A stretch of DNA of 64,000 nucleotides, taken from assembly GCF_910592395.1 (NCBI RefSeq), contig NC_088319.1, positions 5,208,001 to 5,272,000 on the forward strand, in the 5' to 3' direction. Numbering within the stretch: position 1 is the stretch's first letter; the number at the start of each line of letters is the position of its first letter. A program made the position numbers and the translations under genes. Of the stretch, positions 34,019-43,194 are shown one piece after another. The notes below the pieces were generated by a model. That model was not told where the DNA came from. It saw nothing but the letters and a program-made list of their open reading frames with translations, and made no database searches. The DNA comes from Lineus longissimus. Its lineage: Eukaryota; Nemertea; Pilidiophora; Heteronemertea; Lineidae.

Positions 34019-34836
34019 GGAGTGCAGCAATGTACTGAACCTCTGGAACAACCACGAATTCACACTGTTAAACTGCCACTCAGGCCTATTATCAGTCAAC
34101 GTGTCCTGCCTGACCTCTGCTCGCAGTGCGTGGCAGGCTATTGTTCAACGCCCGGCAACATGGTTAGGAACACCTTCAGGTCCACCTGAAGGAAAGTGTA
34201 CTTTCCTAAAGGAACTCCTCAGGCGAAGTCGTTCCTTTAGGTTCACCTTACGAAAGGAAAAGGATTAGGAAACTTTCAGAATAGGCCACAAGAAAAGTTC
34301 ACCTTACGATAGGTTAACCTTAGCAAAGTGGACCTTTGGAAAGGTTCACCTAACCCTATATTTCAGGAGTCTTCTAGAATACGGGCCATTGTCTTGCATT
34401 GCTGGTTTAGCCGAATTGTCTTTACCAATGTCAATGTCAATGTTCAGTTCTTCTGTTGCTCCAACTTCAAGCGGATACAGCTTTGTTATGGGCCTGTTGG
34501 TAGTCCCATGTTTTGTTTTGATTTCGGCGCTGCGTACGAAACCATCGTTGCCGAAGACGAGTTTGGTGACTCTAGCTAATGTCCAGTCAATACGTTTCTT
34601 AATGTCATCATGAACAAGAACGATATCACTTTGATTGCGTTTTCAGTCGGAGCGTATTTGACATTTTGCAAGTGCCTTTCTCTTAAAGCGGTAAGATACT
34701 CATTGCGCCACCGTTGCCGGAAGTGATCGAATACTTGATTCAGACGTTGAGCACGTTTTTCGAGACTTTCTTGTCCGGTATTCACCCGTATTTGGAAGGT
34801 TGCATCTTCGTCCTCTATCAGCCACGTGGAACGCCA

Positions 34837-35051
34837 CGTTCCACGTGGCTGATGATGAGGGAGCGTAGATACACAGAGCGACACGAACACAATGATTGCT
34901 ATAACTAGACTAAACTTTAATGAGTAACAATATCACACATAAGGTATAGATACAAGATAAGATAATATGATTGGTTATCAAGACATGAGTAGGAGGAGCC
35001 AAGAGTCTTACTGCTGTGAGTGATGCTAAGAGGAATATGCAAATTCTGACA
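34837..35051 (-). repeat. LTR (5' side) of the BEL/Pao element, shortened
   Basis: Copy of 30292-30517 lacking about the first 13 bp. It joins the pol fragment through a 17-bp-arm inverted repeat (34818-34854). Confidence 0.6.
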
Positions 35052-37143
35052 ATGTCTAAAAATCTGAGGAGTGATTAGACTGAGCCGTGAAGTATGGGTG
35101 TTCGTTCAATGGAATGCTCTTCTTACACGGCACCTTCTAGTGAATAGCCCTGTTGTACCGACAATTGAGGACTGTATTATAAATTGTTCTGACTAATCTA
35201 AGATAGGTAATCTTACCAGCTGTATCAAGTTCTTGGCAACTGGAATCTGGGTCCGGCCTCGTAAGAATATTCAGCAGGCGGTCCTCGACTCTGTTGATTC
35301 CTGACACGAATATTTCAGCAGGCGGTCCTCGATTCTATTGTCATCATCGGTTCTCCTCGTAAGGGGCAGCTTTAGTTTAAGTCTCAGTTCGGTGTGACCT
35401 TACAGGTCATTTAACATTAATGTCTGAGTGCTCTTAACTATATGGCACTATCAATGTTTACTAACAAGCTTTTACCTTAGTAAATGCTTAAAACGTATAT
35501 AACTGAATGCCAGTATGAACAACTATCTAAATGTCAAACAGGACTAATTAATAGTGAACTCACAACATTTACTCTGTTGACCACGTCTGGCTTCTCACCC
35601 GTCTCATCAGTTCAGCAACATCTCGGGGGCAGAACAACGACTTCCATCAGCAGACTACATCTACGGCAGCGACATCTACAGCAGGCAACATCTAACATTG
35701 GTTTGACGGTACTATCGACAGGTTTACAAATGACGTTGGACTAACGACTGGACGTCACTGAAGCATCAACGGGGTATGAATCGCATCTGGTTAAACGACT
35801 AGAAATCATCTATAATGGCGACATCTATCTTCCTAAACGTGGTAAATGTATGGCAATTCTAGATGAAACGTATCCCCTCAAGACTGGGCAGCTCGAACGA
35901 TAACTAACAGCTCCCAAGCGGCGACACCTTTTGGCACGGTGGGACTGGTCAACCAGTTGTGAGTCACAGGTGTTTTAAATGCACTGTGCAAATGCACTAA
36001 ATACTGAGCTGCCGGCTAATTCCGACACTAACAGCATGTAACTGAAGACAGTGTACTGTACAGTGTACATCCGCCATAATATGTTTAAAAGACTAACAAG
36101 TCAATCAAAGTCTAACTAAAGTCCTTAAAAACACGGACAATAACACATTAAAATTCAGTTCAGTTATATAATAATTTGGCCAACGTTCAGGAGAGAGGTT
36201 TTTGCGTTATAAGGGGATCCCCTGCCAATTAATTATGATATTATTTACGACGGAGATTTCAAAATGGCGACCACGCCTTCAAACTTGAAATGTTTCAATG
36301 AATTGATTTAAAAGTTCATTTTACGGTGGATACAAGCTGCTCACTCTACTCTTCTCTTCTCTGGGTGGTTGGTCTGTGAAACAGCAGGCTTCGTTCTTCT
36401 GTACTCTTGGCATGACGTTCTCGAATTTAGGGCGTTTTCCAATCCCGTAAAAAGGCGATCCTCTCTCCGTGAAGACTTTCTAGTGTGTGGCCAAGGTTCA
36501 ACTCCGAGCGCCGCGAAGCCCGAAAAAACCAACCAATCAGGGCGCTCGATGACGAAACGACCTTGACCCTCATAATAATATTTACAGCAGACTACATCGT
36601 CAGCACACCTGTGGAGGGGTTCTGGTAATCTTCCGGTATGTAGGACAGTTTACATTTCACATGAACTTGCTGGCAGTGAAAGGGTTAAGCTGTAATGGAC
36701 AGTGTAGGCAGATCTGACTAACCATAGTCCATTGTATAAAAAATTGATTGTATATAGGGGTGATATCACTGTCTAAGGCCTGATGTACTTCTTTAGTATC
36801 TTGGCAATACATTTTCATTTCATTTCATTTCCCAGGGTGGCCTACTGTATATCTTGTTTACAATGTACTTCAGTTCATACTTCATGCAAGACATAGCGTA
36901 CAGTGGACCTGACAAGGCAATAATTGAATTACCTCATCACTGCCAGCAAGGGTCCGTACTTTCAGAACATCTCCACCATGATATTCAACATCTGACCTCA
37001 AACAATCCTCTGAAGACCATATAGCACACTGATAGATCTGATGCTTGGAGGCAACAGACTTGCAGATATTCTTAAAGTTACAAATGATATGAGCAAGTAT
37101 TTTACTGTAGTTATGCTTCAGTTCATACTTCATGCAAGACATA
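35052..37143. other. Mostly non-coding; minor repeats and one possible exon
   Basis: A 43-bp direct duplication lies at 35265-35340 (CAGCAGGCGGTCCTCGA twice). CCCAGGGTGGCCTACTGT with ATTTC repeats recurs at 36813-36850. A minus-strand frame reading SVASKHQIYQCAIWSSEDC and EYHGGDVLKVRTLAGSDE (about 37065-36933) ends at a good splice donor (GAG/GTAATT) and could be an exon, but I do not recognise the protein. The segment CAGTTCATACTTCATGCAAG occurs twice (36872 and 37120). Confidence 0.45.
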
Positions 37144-37553
37144 AGCTGCGCTTACACCACGAAATATTGGTGGACCAATTGCACTTACACCACCACATTG
37201 CCGCGACAAATTGGTTCGGCAATCCATTGCCGATACAAATTGCCGAGCGAATTTGTCCCACCAAGCTTGATGGTCCAAATTCGCCCGGCTTGTTAAAAGC
37301 TCGGCTTTGTCGTGGTGTAAGCGCAAATGGATCGGCAATTAGCTAGTTAGATGGTTCGGCTCCAGGCGGCGCTTTCGAAATGGCGCTTTCTGCCTAGGCT
37401 TTCTGTGTTCTGCTTATTGTTTGCGCGCCATCTGAAGCCGGATTTTATAACTAGCTGCAGCGCTGGTGTAAGCGCTTGGTGGATTTTCGATGGTGCGGCA
37501 TTGGTTCCCGAACCAAGATTGGTGGTCCATTTTCAGGTGGTGTAAGTGCGGCT
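37144..37553. mobile_element. MITE-like element with CTTACACCAC motifs (410 bp)
   Basis: Ends are inverted: AGCTGCGCTTACACCAC at the left and GTGGTGTAAGTGCGGCT at the right. The motif CTTACACCAC or its complement occurs about five times inside. It separates the two halves of a duplicated sequence whose uninterrupted relative is near 36885-36920, so the insertion is visible. No coding capacity. Confidence 0.65.
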
Positions 37554-38120
37554 ATTGTGTACAATGGACCTGACATGCCAATACACATTGGGTAATGAAC
37601 CATGTGATGGTGTTTGTTTATCATACTAGTATTCGTGTTTGGGTAGAGTGTTCTGAAGAGGGTATGATGCAAGAATATACACGAAGATTCATTTAGACTA
37701 GTTTATGATCGTTATTTTTTATTAGTATCCAAGGAGGATAACGCGGTGACATCACATCACGTGATCCCGACCCGTATTAGTGATCGCTATGGCCAATCAG
37801 ATTCAGTCTACTGACAGCACCAGCACTGAACACATCTCCACGTCTCACTGTCTGGTGCGCTCCTGTACACAAAAACACCAATAGACATGAAATATTGCAA
37901 TACCTAGTATGGATTCTTCCTGTGTAAAATAAAATTTACAGAGCAGATTAACTTCCACGAATAAAAAAAGACGTTTGGCGTGGCCAAAGTGCGGAAATAA
38001 TGTCTCCGCTAAAATACACTACGAAATACACTAGGCAATGCACTACGCAATATACAGTAGAGATGCAGTTGAGTTTGTTATTGTTTTGACTTAGAAGCCC
38101 GCCCATATCATAATATATTC
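37554..38120. other. Non-coding
   Basis: Nothing recognised apart from imperfect short repeats of TACACTACGAAAT near 38020-38060. Confidence 0.4.
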
Positions 38121-39880
38121 ATGTATTCAGGTTCTATACTGGGACCAGTACTTTTTACTGTCTACACTACCCCAGTTGGTGGAATCATCCGTAAGCATGC
38201 CATTATGTACCACTTATATGCTGATGACAGTCAATTGTATGTGGCCTTCACTATAACTGAGATTAGTACCACCTGCTCCAAAATCTCTAATGCTGTCCAC
38301 GATTTAAATCTCTGGTTGGTCGACAACTTTCTTAGCTGTAATGGCGACAAGACCGTGATTCTGCTAATCTGTTCCCGCAGGTTCAGCAGCACTATTAATC
38401 TCCCCGCCATCCGTATCATTGATGCAAATGTATATTCTTCTGTTTCTGCAAGAGATTTGGGTGTGATCTTGGACTGTGATTTCAATTTCACAGAACACGT
38501 TAACACATGTGTACGGGCCACCAATTTTCACATTCGTAACATCGGGAAAATCAGAAAATATCTAACTCCAAATACCACCAGGTTATATGTCCAGGCTCTT
38601 GTAATATCTCGCCTGGATTTCTGTCTAATTCCCTTTTCCTTGGTTGTCCCAATTCAACAATTATACCCCTACAGAAGCAGGGTTCTCCACTAATACATCA
38701 GTCCGGGCGCTGCGCCCGGACTAAACGCAAGTGAGACCATCACCGCCCGGCCTAAAATCCAGCGCCCGGTCAAAAAAAATTGCCGCCCGGTTAAAACATA
38801 AAACACGATAACCACATGGCCGTGCTAAAAATAGGCCCGCAACTACTAGTTGACGAGGCTGCGGGAGGTCAATGCATTTGATAGAACAGCCTGCTTCATT
38901 CATCCAATGTATGCGGAGTGGTAATTCTATTTTTAGCCATGTTAGCTGGTCTGCGCAATAGACGGAATGGACAATTGATATCTCGCTACAGAACTTGTGC
39001 ATGTGTGTGAAGGCGGGAGCTTGTAATGTGGTGTCGGGGATTACTTTTTTGCTGGACTGGACTTGTAAATAGATTACTATTATAGGACCTAGGTCTATTC
39101 ACGAGGTCATATGGATGCAAAAGCAAGTGATCAGGTAATCTTCTGGCCGTTATCATCCCCCTACCTTCCTTGCAATAATAATACCATATTAAAGCAGTTT
39201 TTGCGGAATTTCGCCGGCCACGCGGCCGGTACGTTACTGGTTTGTTTTGCGCCCGGGTTTTGCGGTGTCGTCACAAATGTTCGTGTAATAAATGGCGTTC
39301 TTGAAGCGCATTTAAAACGGCATATGAAGCACTCAGGTGCCAGGAAATCGCATCTAAGCGGTTTCAAGTAAAAAAATTTTCTTCACGTTCGGTGGCGCGC
39401 CCACGGCGCGCACGTCGGGCTGCGCCAGACAGAATACACAGTATTCCTTAAGTTTTAATGATGGGCTAGCGCCCGGTCTGTTTCAGACCGAGTGGAGAAC
39501 CCTGAGAAGGTAGAAAATTCTGCCGCTCGCCTAATTACCAAGACCAAGAAACGATCTTCCATTTCCCCAGTACTCAGGTCTCTACATTGGCTTCCTGTGC
39601 AACAGCGCATCAAGTACAAGGTTCTCCTTCTTACTTACAAGTGTCTTCACCAACTTGCTCCCCAATACCTTTCAGAACTTCTCTCCGTTCATACCGTTTC
39701 TCGAACTCTGCGCTCTTCATCGGCCGTTCTTCTGTCTATCCCAAAGACCAATGTCATGTCAGTCGGTGGTAGAGCAACTGAAACATTTGCTTTTTAAAGA
39801 GGCCTATCAAGCGCTTTGAGCGGCCAGTTAATGGTTGGATACTGCGCTATATAAGACTCGTATTATTATTATTATTATTA
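38121..39880 (+). pseudogene. Non-LTR retrotransposon (Jockey/CR1-like) relic, 5' truncated and interrupted
   Basis: The first part starts mid-domain (GSILGPVLFTVYT) and holds the catalytic box YHLYADDSQLYV, then DNFLSCNGDKT, SVSARDLGVILDCDFNFTEH and FHIRNIGKIRKYL. The second part (39505 on) continues with KVENSAARLITKTKKRSS, LRSLHWLPVQQRIKYKVLLL and LHQLAPQYLSELL. Between them is an 827-bp TIR element; without it and one AGAAG copy the reading continues through the join. The 3' tail has GCGCTATATAAGACTCG and an ATT microsatellite (39861-39885), typical of these LINEs. Frame changes show that it is dead. Confidence 0.85.
38678..39504. mobile_element. TIR element, 827 bp, AGAAG target duplication, class unresolved
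   Basis: Perfect 14-bp TIRs (CAGGGTTCTCCACT and AGTGGAGAACCCTG) are flanked by AGAAG on both sides (38673-38677 and 39505-39509). GC-rich palindromes sit just inside the ends, for example GTCCGGGCG-CTG-CGCCCGGAC near 38701-38721. The 5-bp duplication and CAGGG start suggest a hAT-like or related superfamily but do not prove it. One interior frame (39111-39371) has no known domain. Confidence 0.8.
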
Positions 39881-39885
39881 TTATT

Positions 39886-40479
39886 CATGAAGTATGAACT
39901 CATTTCTGTCTCGTACAACTCTAAGAACAGTCAATTTCTCCTTCAATCATCACCGAAACCGCGATATCCGCAGGAAGATTTCGTTCTGGTGTCCGAAAAT
40001 GCATGATCTTACAGGGGCGCTAACTTGACAAATAGAGGGGATCTACGGGGATCTATGCGAGTTTTAGGTTCTACAGGTCTCGAACTTGTAAAATCTGTAA
40101 ACATGCCTCCAAATCCCATTATGATAATGAAGAGATTGCCCCATATCTGGGAGACTGTTTTGAAACCATCGCTAATTTTGGAAGATCGGTGCCCGGCTAT
40201 TTGGTTTAAAAAACCCTATTTTTCCCCATCAAAACAGCACTTTTCATTATTCAAATGATAGCTTATTGTCTGAAGACTTATTTCATAGCAGAAATGTACT
40301 AATAACTCTGATTTGATGCGAAAAATCTAACTTTTTTGATGACTTGATTTTCTCTTGGCCGTGGATCGAGTTTGTTTACAAATACAATATGCAGTGCCAT
40401 CTTGGAAAAGCCGTGACGTCACCGCGGTATCCTCCTTGATTAGTATCATGGTTTCAAGGTGGTTTCATTGTTTCAAGGT
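39886..40479. other. Non-coding
   Basis: Nothing recognised. Confidence 0.4.
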
Positions 40480-40830
40480 TTAGATACTACAGGGAGGGTA
40501 TTGTATAATGTTTGTTATTTTACTGGGACACCCTCAAAGTTGGCCAATAGGGGGCGTTCAAAATGCTCCAAGCTGAAAAAGGCCTATTATTTTGAAACTT
40601 GGAGGGTATCCCACAAATTTTATTGCAGACATTGTTCATTTGGAAGGGATCTGATGGGTTTGTCTTGTCATTTCAGTGGGACAAGGAGAAAAAGGGGTCC
40701 AAAAAGGGTTCCTACTCAAAAAATGGTAAAAAATGGCCCTTTCAGGACTCTATTTCTCAAAACTTTTTTATCTATTTGTAATACATTTATGGGGTCTAGA
40801 TCTATCGATTAAAAAATTTGGCTGTACATC
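40480..40830 (+). repeat. Interspersed repeat R2, left copy of an inverted pair
   Basis: Shares ATTGTTCATTT..GGGATCTGATGGGTTTGT and AAAAAGGGGTCCAAAAAGGG with the complement of 41790-41995. The two copies face each other across a Helentron-like repeat. Confidence 0.65.
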
Positions 40831-40915
40831 GGTGCCCCATCTCCTGTACAAAGTTGCATCAGAAGATGCAATGGTTAACATGGTTAAACCATTACCAAAA
40901 CTTCAAATGATTTTT

Positions 40916-40969
40916 AGCTCAGCTGACAAGCTGAGCTATTCATATGAGTAAATGGTAGAATGAATGTCC

Positions 40970-41004
<35 letters not shown>

Positions 41005-41765
41005 CGTTAAACAGGCACGTTTCAAAACTATGGCGGATAGGCGATAGATTTTCCCTATAAGCCATTTAGACTCTTCAGGACTCCTGAATAGACCAAGTGT
41101 GGGTCCGGCAGGATTAACAGTTTGGCCACCAGGGGGCAAAAAGCCTAAATCACAAAACAATTTTTTTGCGCTTTATTCAAGCAGATAGAAGCTTGAAATA
41201 AAGTTGAAAAGGACCGCATGCATGTAGGTCTTGAAACTACTAAGAGTAGTTTTGATTGATACTACCAGTTGGCGTTACTGAGCCAAAATCTGTGTTGACC
41301 TAGTTTAAGCTTGATTTGAATTTCCCGCTCTTGTATGACTCTGAAGGTTGTGGGTTCCAATCCCACTTCGGGTCAATTTTTTTTTTTTTTTAATTTTTAC
41401 TTTTTTCACTTGTAAATACATTTTCTTTACTTTTTTGAATAATTTGGTGGGCGGCCATCTTGGTTTTTTTTTTCTATTTTAAAGCCTTTGCTGTATCCAG
41501 AGTGACATGAATTTTATGGTTGGTGTACAATAAGTCTCCTTTACATGATATCACATGGGCTTTCTATTTGACCTACTTTTCAAGGTCAGCCTGGCTCAGG
41601 CACTTAGATTTGACTAATAAGTGGCATATTTGTCACCATTTAAAAGTCTTTTTACTTTGGTATGTTTGCCTGATATATTGACAAAACTGAGGTTGAAAGA
41701 GATCTATCGGGTACTTTCCATGTTCATATATTTCAGCTGAGCGCCAGGCCCTTGGGCCTCTTGTT
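40916..41765 (+). mobile_element. Helentron-like repeat, second family, with (TGTC)n microsatellite (850 bp)
   Basis: The 5' end has the palindrome AGCTCAGCTGACAAGCTGAG (then CT), followed by (TGTC)n at 40969-41004. A TGGCCACCAGGGGGC segment lies at 41123-41137. The 3' end has CAGCTGAGC, complementary to the 5' AGCTCAGCTG, then the hairpin GGCCCTTGGGCC and terminal TCTTGTT. The layout matches the other Helentron-like repeats although the sequence differs. Confidence 0.7.
41296..41375 (+). ncRNA. tRNA-like segment (Pol III type), possible SINE fragment
   Basis: The T-arm is perfect: GTGGG-TTCCAAT-CCCAC, containing a B-box match (GGTTCCAATCCC). The 3' acceptor strand CGGGTCA pairs mostly with TGACCTA 80 bases upstream, and a run of T (from about 41379) that could stop Pol III follows. 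The D-arm and anticodon arm are poor, so this is not a credible functional tRNA. Confidence 0.4.
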
Positions 41766-41789
41766 GTTTCTAAAAGCACATAACAGTAG

Positions 41790-41995
41790 ATCCAAGTTGT
41801 TTTCTTTTAACATTTAGGTCTTTGCCTTTCAAATACTGTAACTTGTTTATGAATTCACCCTCAAAAGGACTCTTTTTTACCCTTTTTTGAGTTGGAACCC
41901 TTTTTGGACCCCTTTTTCTCTCAATTTTGAGGGTGCCCCACTGAAATAACATTACAAACCTATCAGACCCCTCCGAAATGAACAATACCTGCAAT
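41790..41995 (-). repeat. Interspersed repeat R2, right copy of the inverted pair
   Basis: Reverse-complement relative of 40590-40780; see the left copy. Similarity is imperfect. Confidence 0.6.
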
Positions 41996-42032
41996 AAAAT
42001 GTGCTTCTGCTAAATCTACATTATCCATTTTT

Positions 42033-42083
42033 AGCTCACCTCTTAGCGGAGGTGAGCTTATCCCATACCGTGGCGTCCGTCGT

Positions 42084-42127
<44 letters not shown>

Positions 42128-42866
42128 CGTCGTCCGTTAGCAGGGCACGTTTCGTAACTGTTAGAGCTATTGAGTTGAAACTTGCTACACATGTACCCTT
42201 ATGTAATGACACCTTGGAGACTAAGTTTCGGTCCGATTCGTTTCATGGTTTGGCCACCAGGGGGCCAAACGTTAAAAGTGAAAATATGCAATATCTCCCT
42301 TAATAGTAGTCGGGAAATTTTGAAAAAAATATGGTAGGTACTTCTAGCAAAGGTGCATCATATATCCTCCGGGTTTTTGATTTGACCTCCTTTTCAAGGT
42401 CACAGAGGTCAAATGGTGTAAATTGGCCGTTAGGATGTAACGATGGCACGTTTCTTAACTGCTATGACTATTGATCACAAATTAAGTACACATGTACCCC
42501 TTGGTCAGGTGATCTCAGGTACCGAAGTTTGGTGCGATCTGATTTGCTGTTTGGCCTCCAGGGAGGGGGCCAAATCCGAAATTCTTCAAAATGCCATTAT
42601 TCCTAGTAATGACTTGCCCGATTGGCACCAATTTTATATCATAGGTACATCTAATTCTAACAACCATTCAATGTGTCACCCGGGTCTTCTTTGATTTGAT
42701 CTATTTTTCAAGGTCACAGAGGTCGAATGTACTGTAAATTGGCCATTTTGGGGAAATTGTAATTGCTTGGACCTACATCAAACCTAACACTACATGACAC
42801 AATACCATGCTCTTTATCCATCTTTCCTCCACATGAGGTGAGCACTATGGCCCTGGCCATTTCATT
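42033..42866 (+). mobile_element. Helentron-like repeat (HINE type), copy 4, one internal unit missing (834 bp)
   Basis: Same 5' palindrome, the longest GTC microsatellite of the set (about 42078-42130) and the same 3' end (ATGGCCCTGGCCATTTCATT) as copies 2 and 3. It has only two ~300-bp units (near 42143 and 42443). The second begins like unit 2 and continues as unit 3, as expected after recombination between units. Confidence 0.75.
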
Positions 42867-43057
42867 AAAAAATAAATCCTATCTCCTTATATAGGCCTAC
42901 TGGTTGTTGTTTTCATTCCGTTGCCTCAAAGAAAAACAACACTATGGACATGATGATTGTAAATATCAGCTATTTCAATCGTAACTTTCACAACTCACAA
43001 TGCTCCTGACCTGGCTAAAATGTCATTTACTGATATTCTGATTATTCCGGACTGCAA

Positions 43058-43096
43058 CTTCTATCAGCTGAGTGCCAGGCCCTTGGGCCTCTTGTT
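43058..43096 (+). mobile_element. 3' end fragment of the (TGTC)n Helentron-like family
   Basis: Carries CAGCTGAGTGCCAGGCCCTT and the GGCCCTTGGGCC hairpin with CTTGTT end, as at 41735-41765. Only the end is present. Confidence 0.65.
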
Positions 43097-43194
43097 AAAG
43101 AGAAATACACAAGGTGCCACTTTGACAATACAGAATACCCCTCGACAGACTTTTGCTGACTGATCAAAGAGGTTGGCTTGAAAATATAACTTAC

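Larger units (their letters stand above)
30789..34387 (+). mobile_element. Autonomous PIF/Harbinger transposon, 3599 bp, with 23-bp TIRs and ATT target duplication
   Basis: The left end GGCCCGTATTCTAGAAGAAT and the reverse complement of the right end GGCCCGTATTCTAGAAGACT match over 23 bp with one mismatch. ATT flanks both ends (30786-30788 and 34388-34390), the 3-bp duplication expected for this superfamily. Subterminal regions are repeat-rich (TCCTAAAA, AGGTTCACCTTA). It carries both standard genes in opposite orientation: a DDE transposase and a Myb/SANT-like protein with one intron. The insertion point is within a BEL/Pao pol frame. Confidence 0.9.
30684..34836 (-). pseudogene. BEL/Pao pol C-terminus, split by Harbinger insertion (coding parts 34836-34388 and 30788-30684)
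   Basis: The minus strand reads QVFDHFRQRWRNEYLTALRE, then after a one-base disruption near 34625 DIVLVHDDIKKRIDWTLARV, RPITKLYPLEVGA and a run to QDN. This is the characteristic tail of BEL/Pao polyproteins that follows the integrase. The frame stops at the Harbinger border and resumes at 30788 with PKRKAAVKANELVANWLQD, ending at a stop at 30684-30686. Removing the inserted element and one ATT copy makes the frame continuous. All upstream domains (gag, protease, RT, RNase H, integrase core) are missing. Confidence 0.75.
30292..35051 (-). mobile_element. Internally deleted BEL/Pao LTR retrotransposon hosting a PIF/Harbinger element
   Basis: Related terminal segments of about 210 bp lie at 30292-30517 and 34837-35051 in the same orientation (sharing GGCTGATGATGAGGGAGCG and GTAGGAGGAGCCAAGAGTC). 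They are taken as LTRs: TG..CA ends are seen on the left copy, while the right copy is shortened at the internal junction. Between them only the 3' end of pol remains, itself split by the element at 30789-34387. No target duplication is evident, so the element may be rearranged. Confidence 0.65.

Noticed and set aside
33636-34268. 210-codon plus-strand frame
   Set aside because: Antisense shadow of exon 1 of the Harbinger Myb-like protein.
41296-41375. Functional tRNA gene
   Set aside because: Only the T-arm and part of the acceptor fit; D and anticodon arms do not fold well, so it is listed only as a tRNA-like segment.
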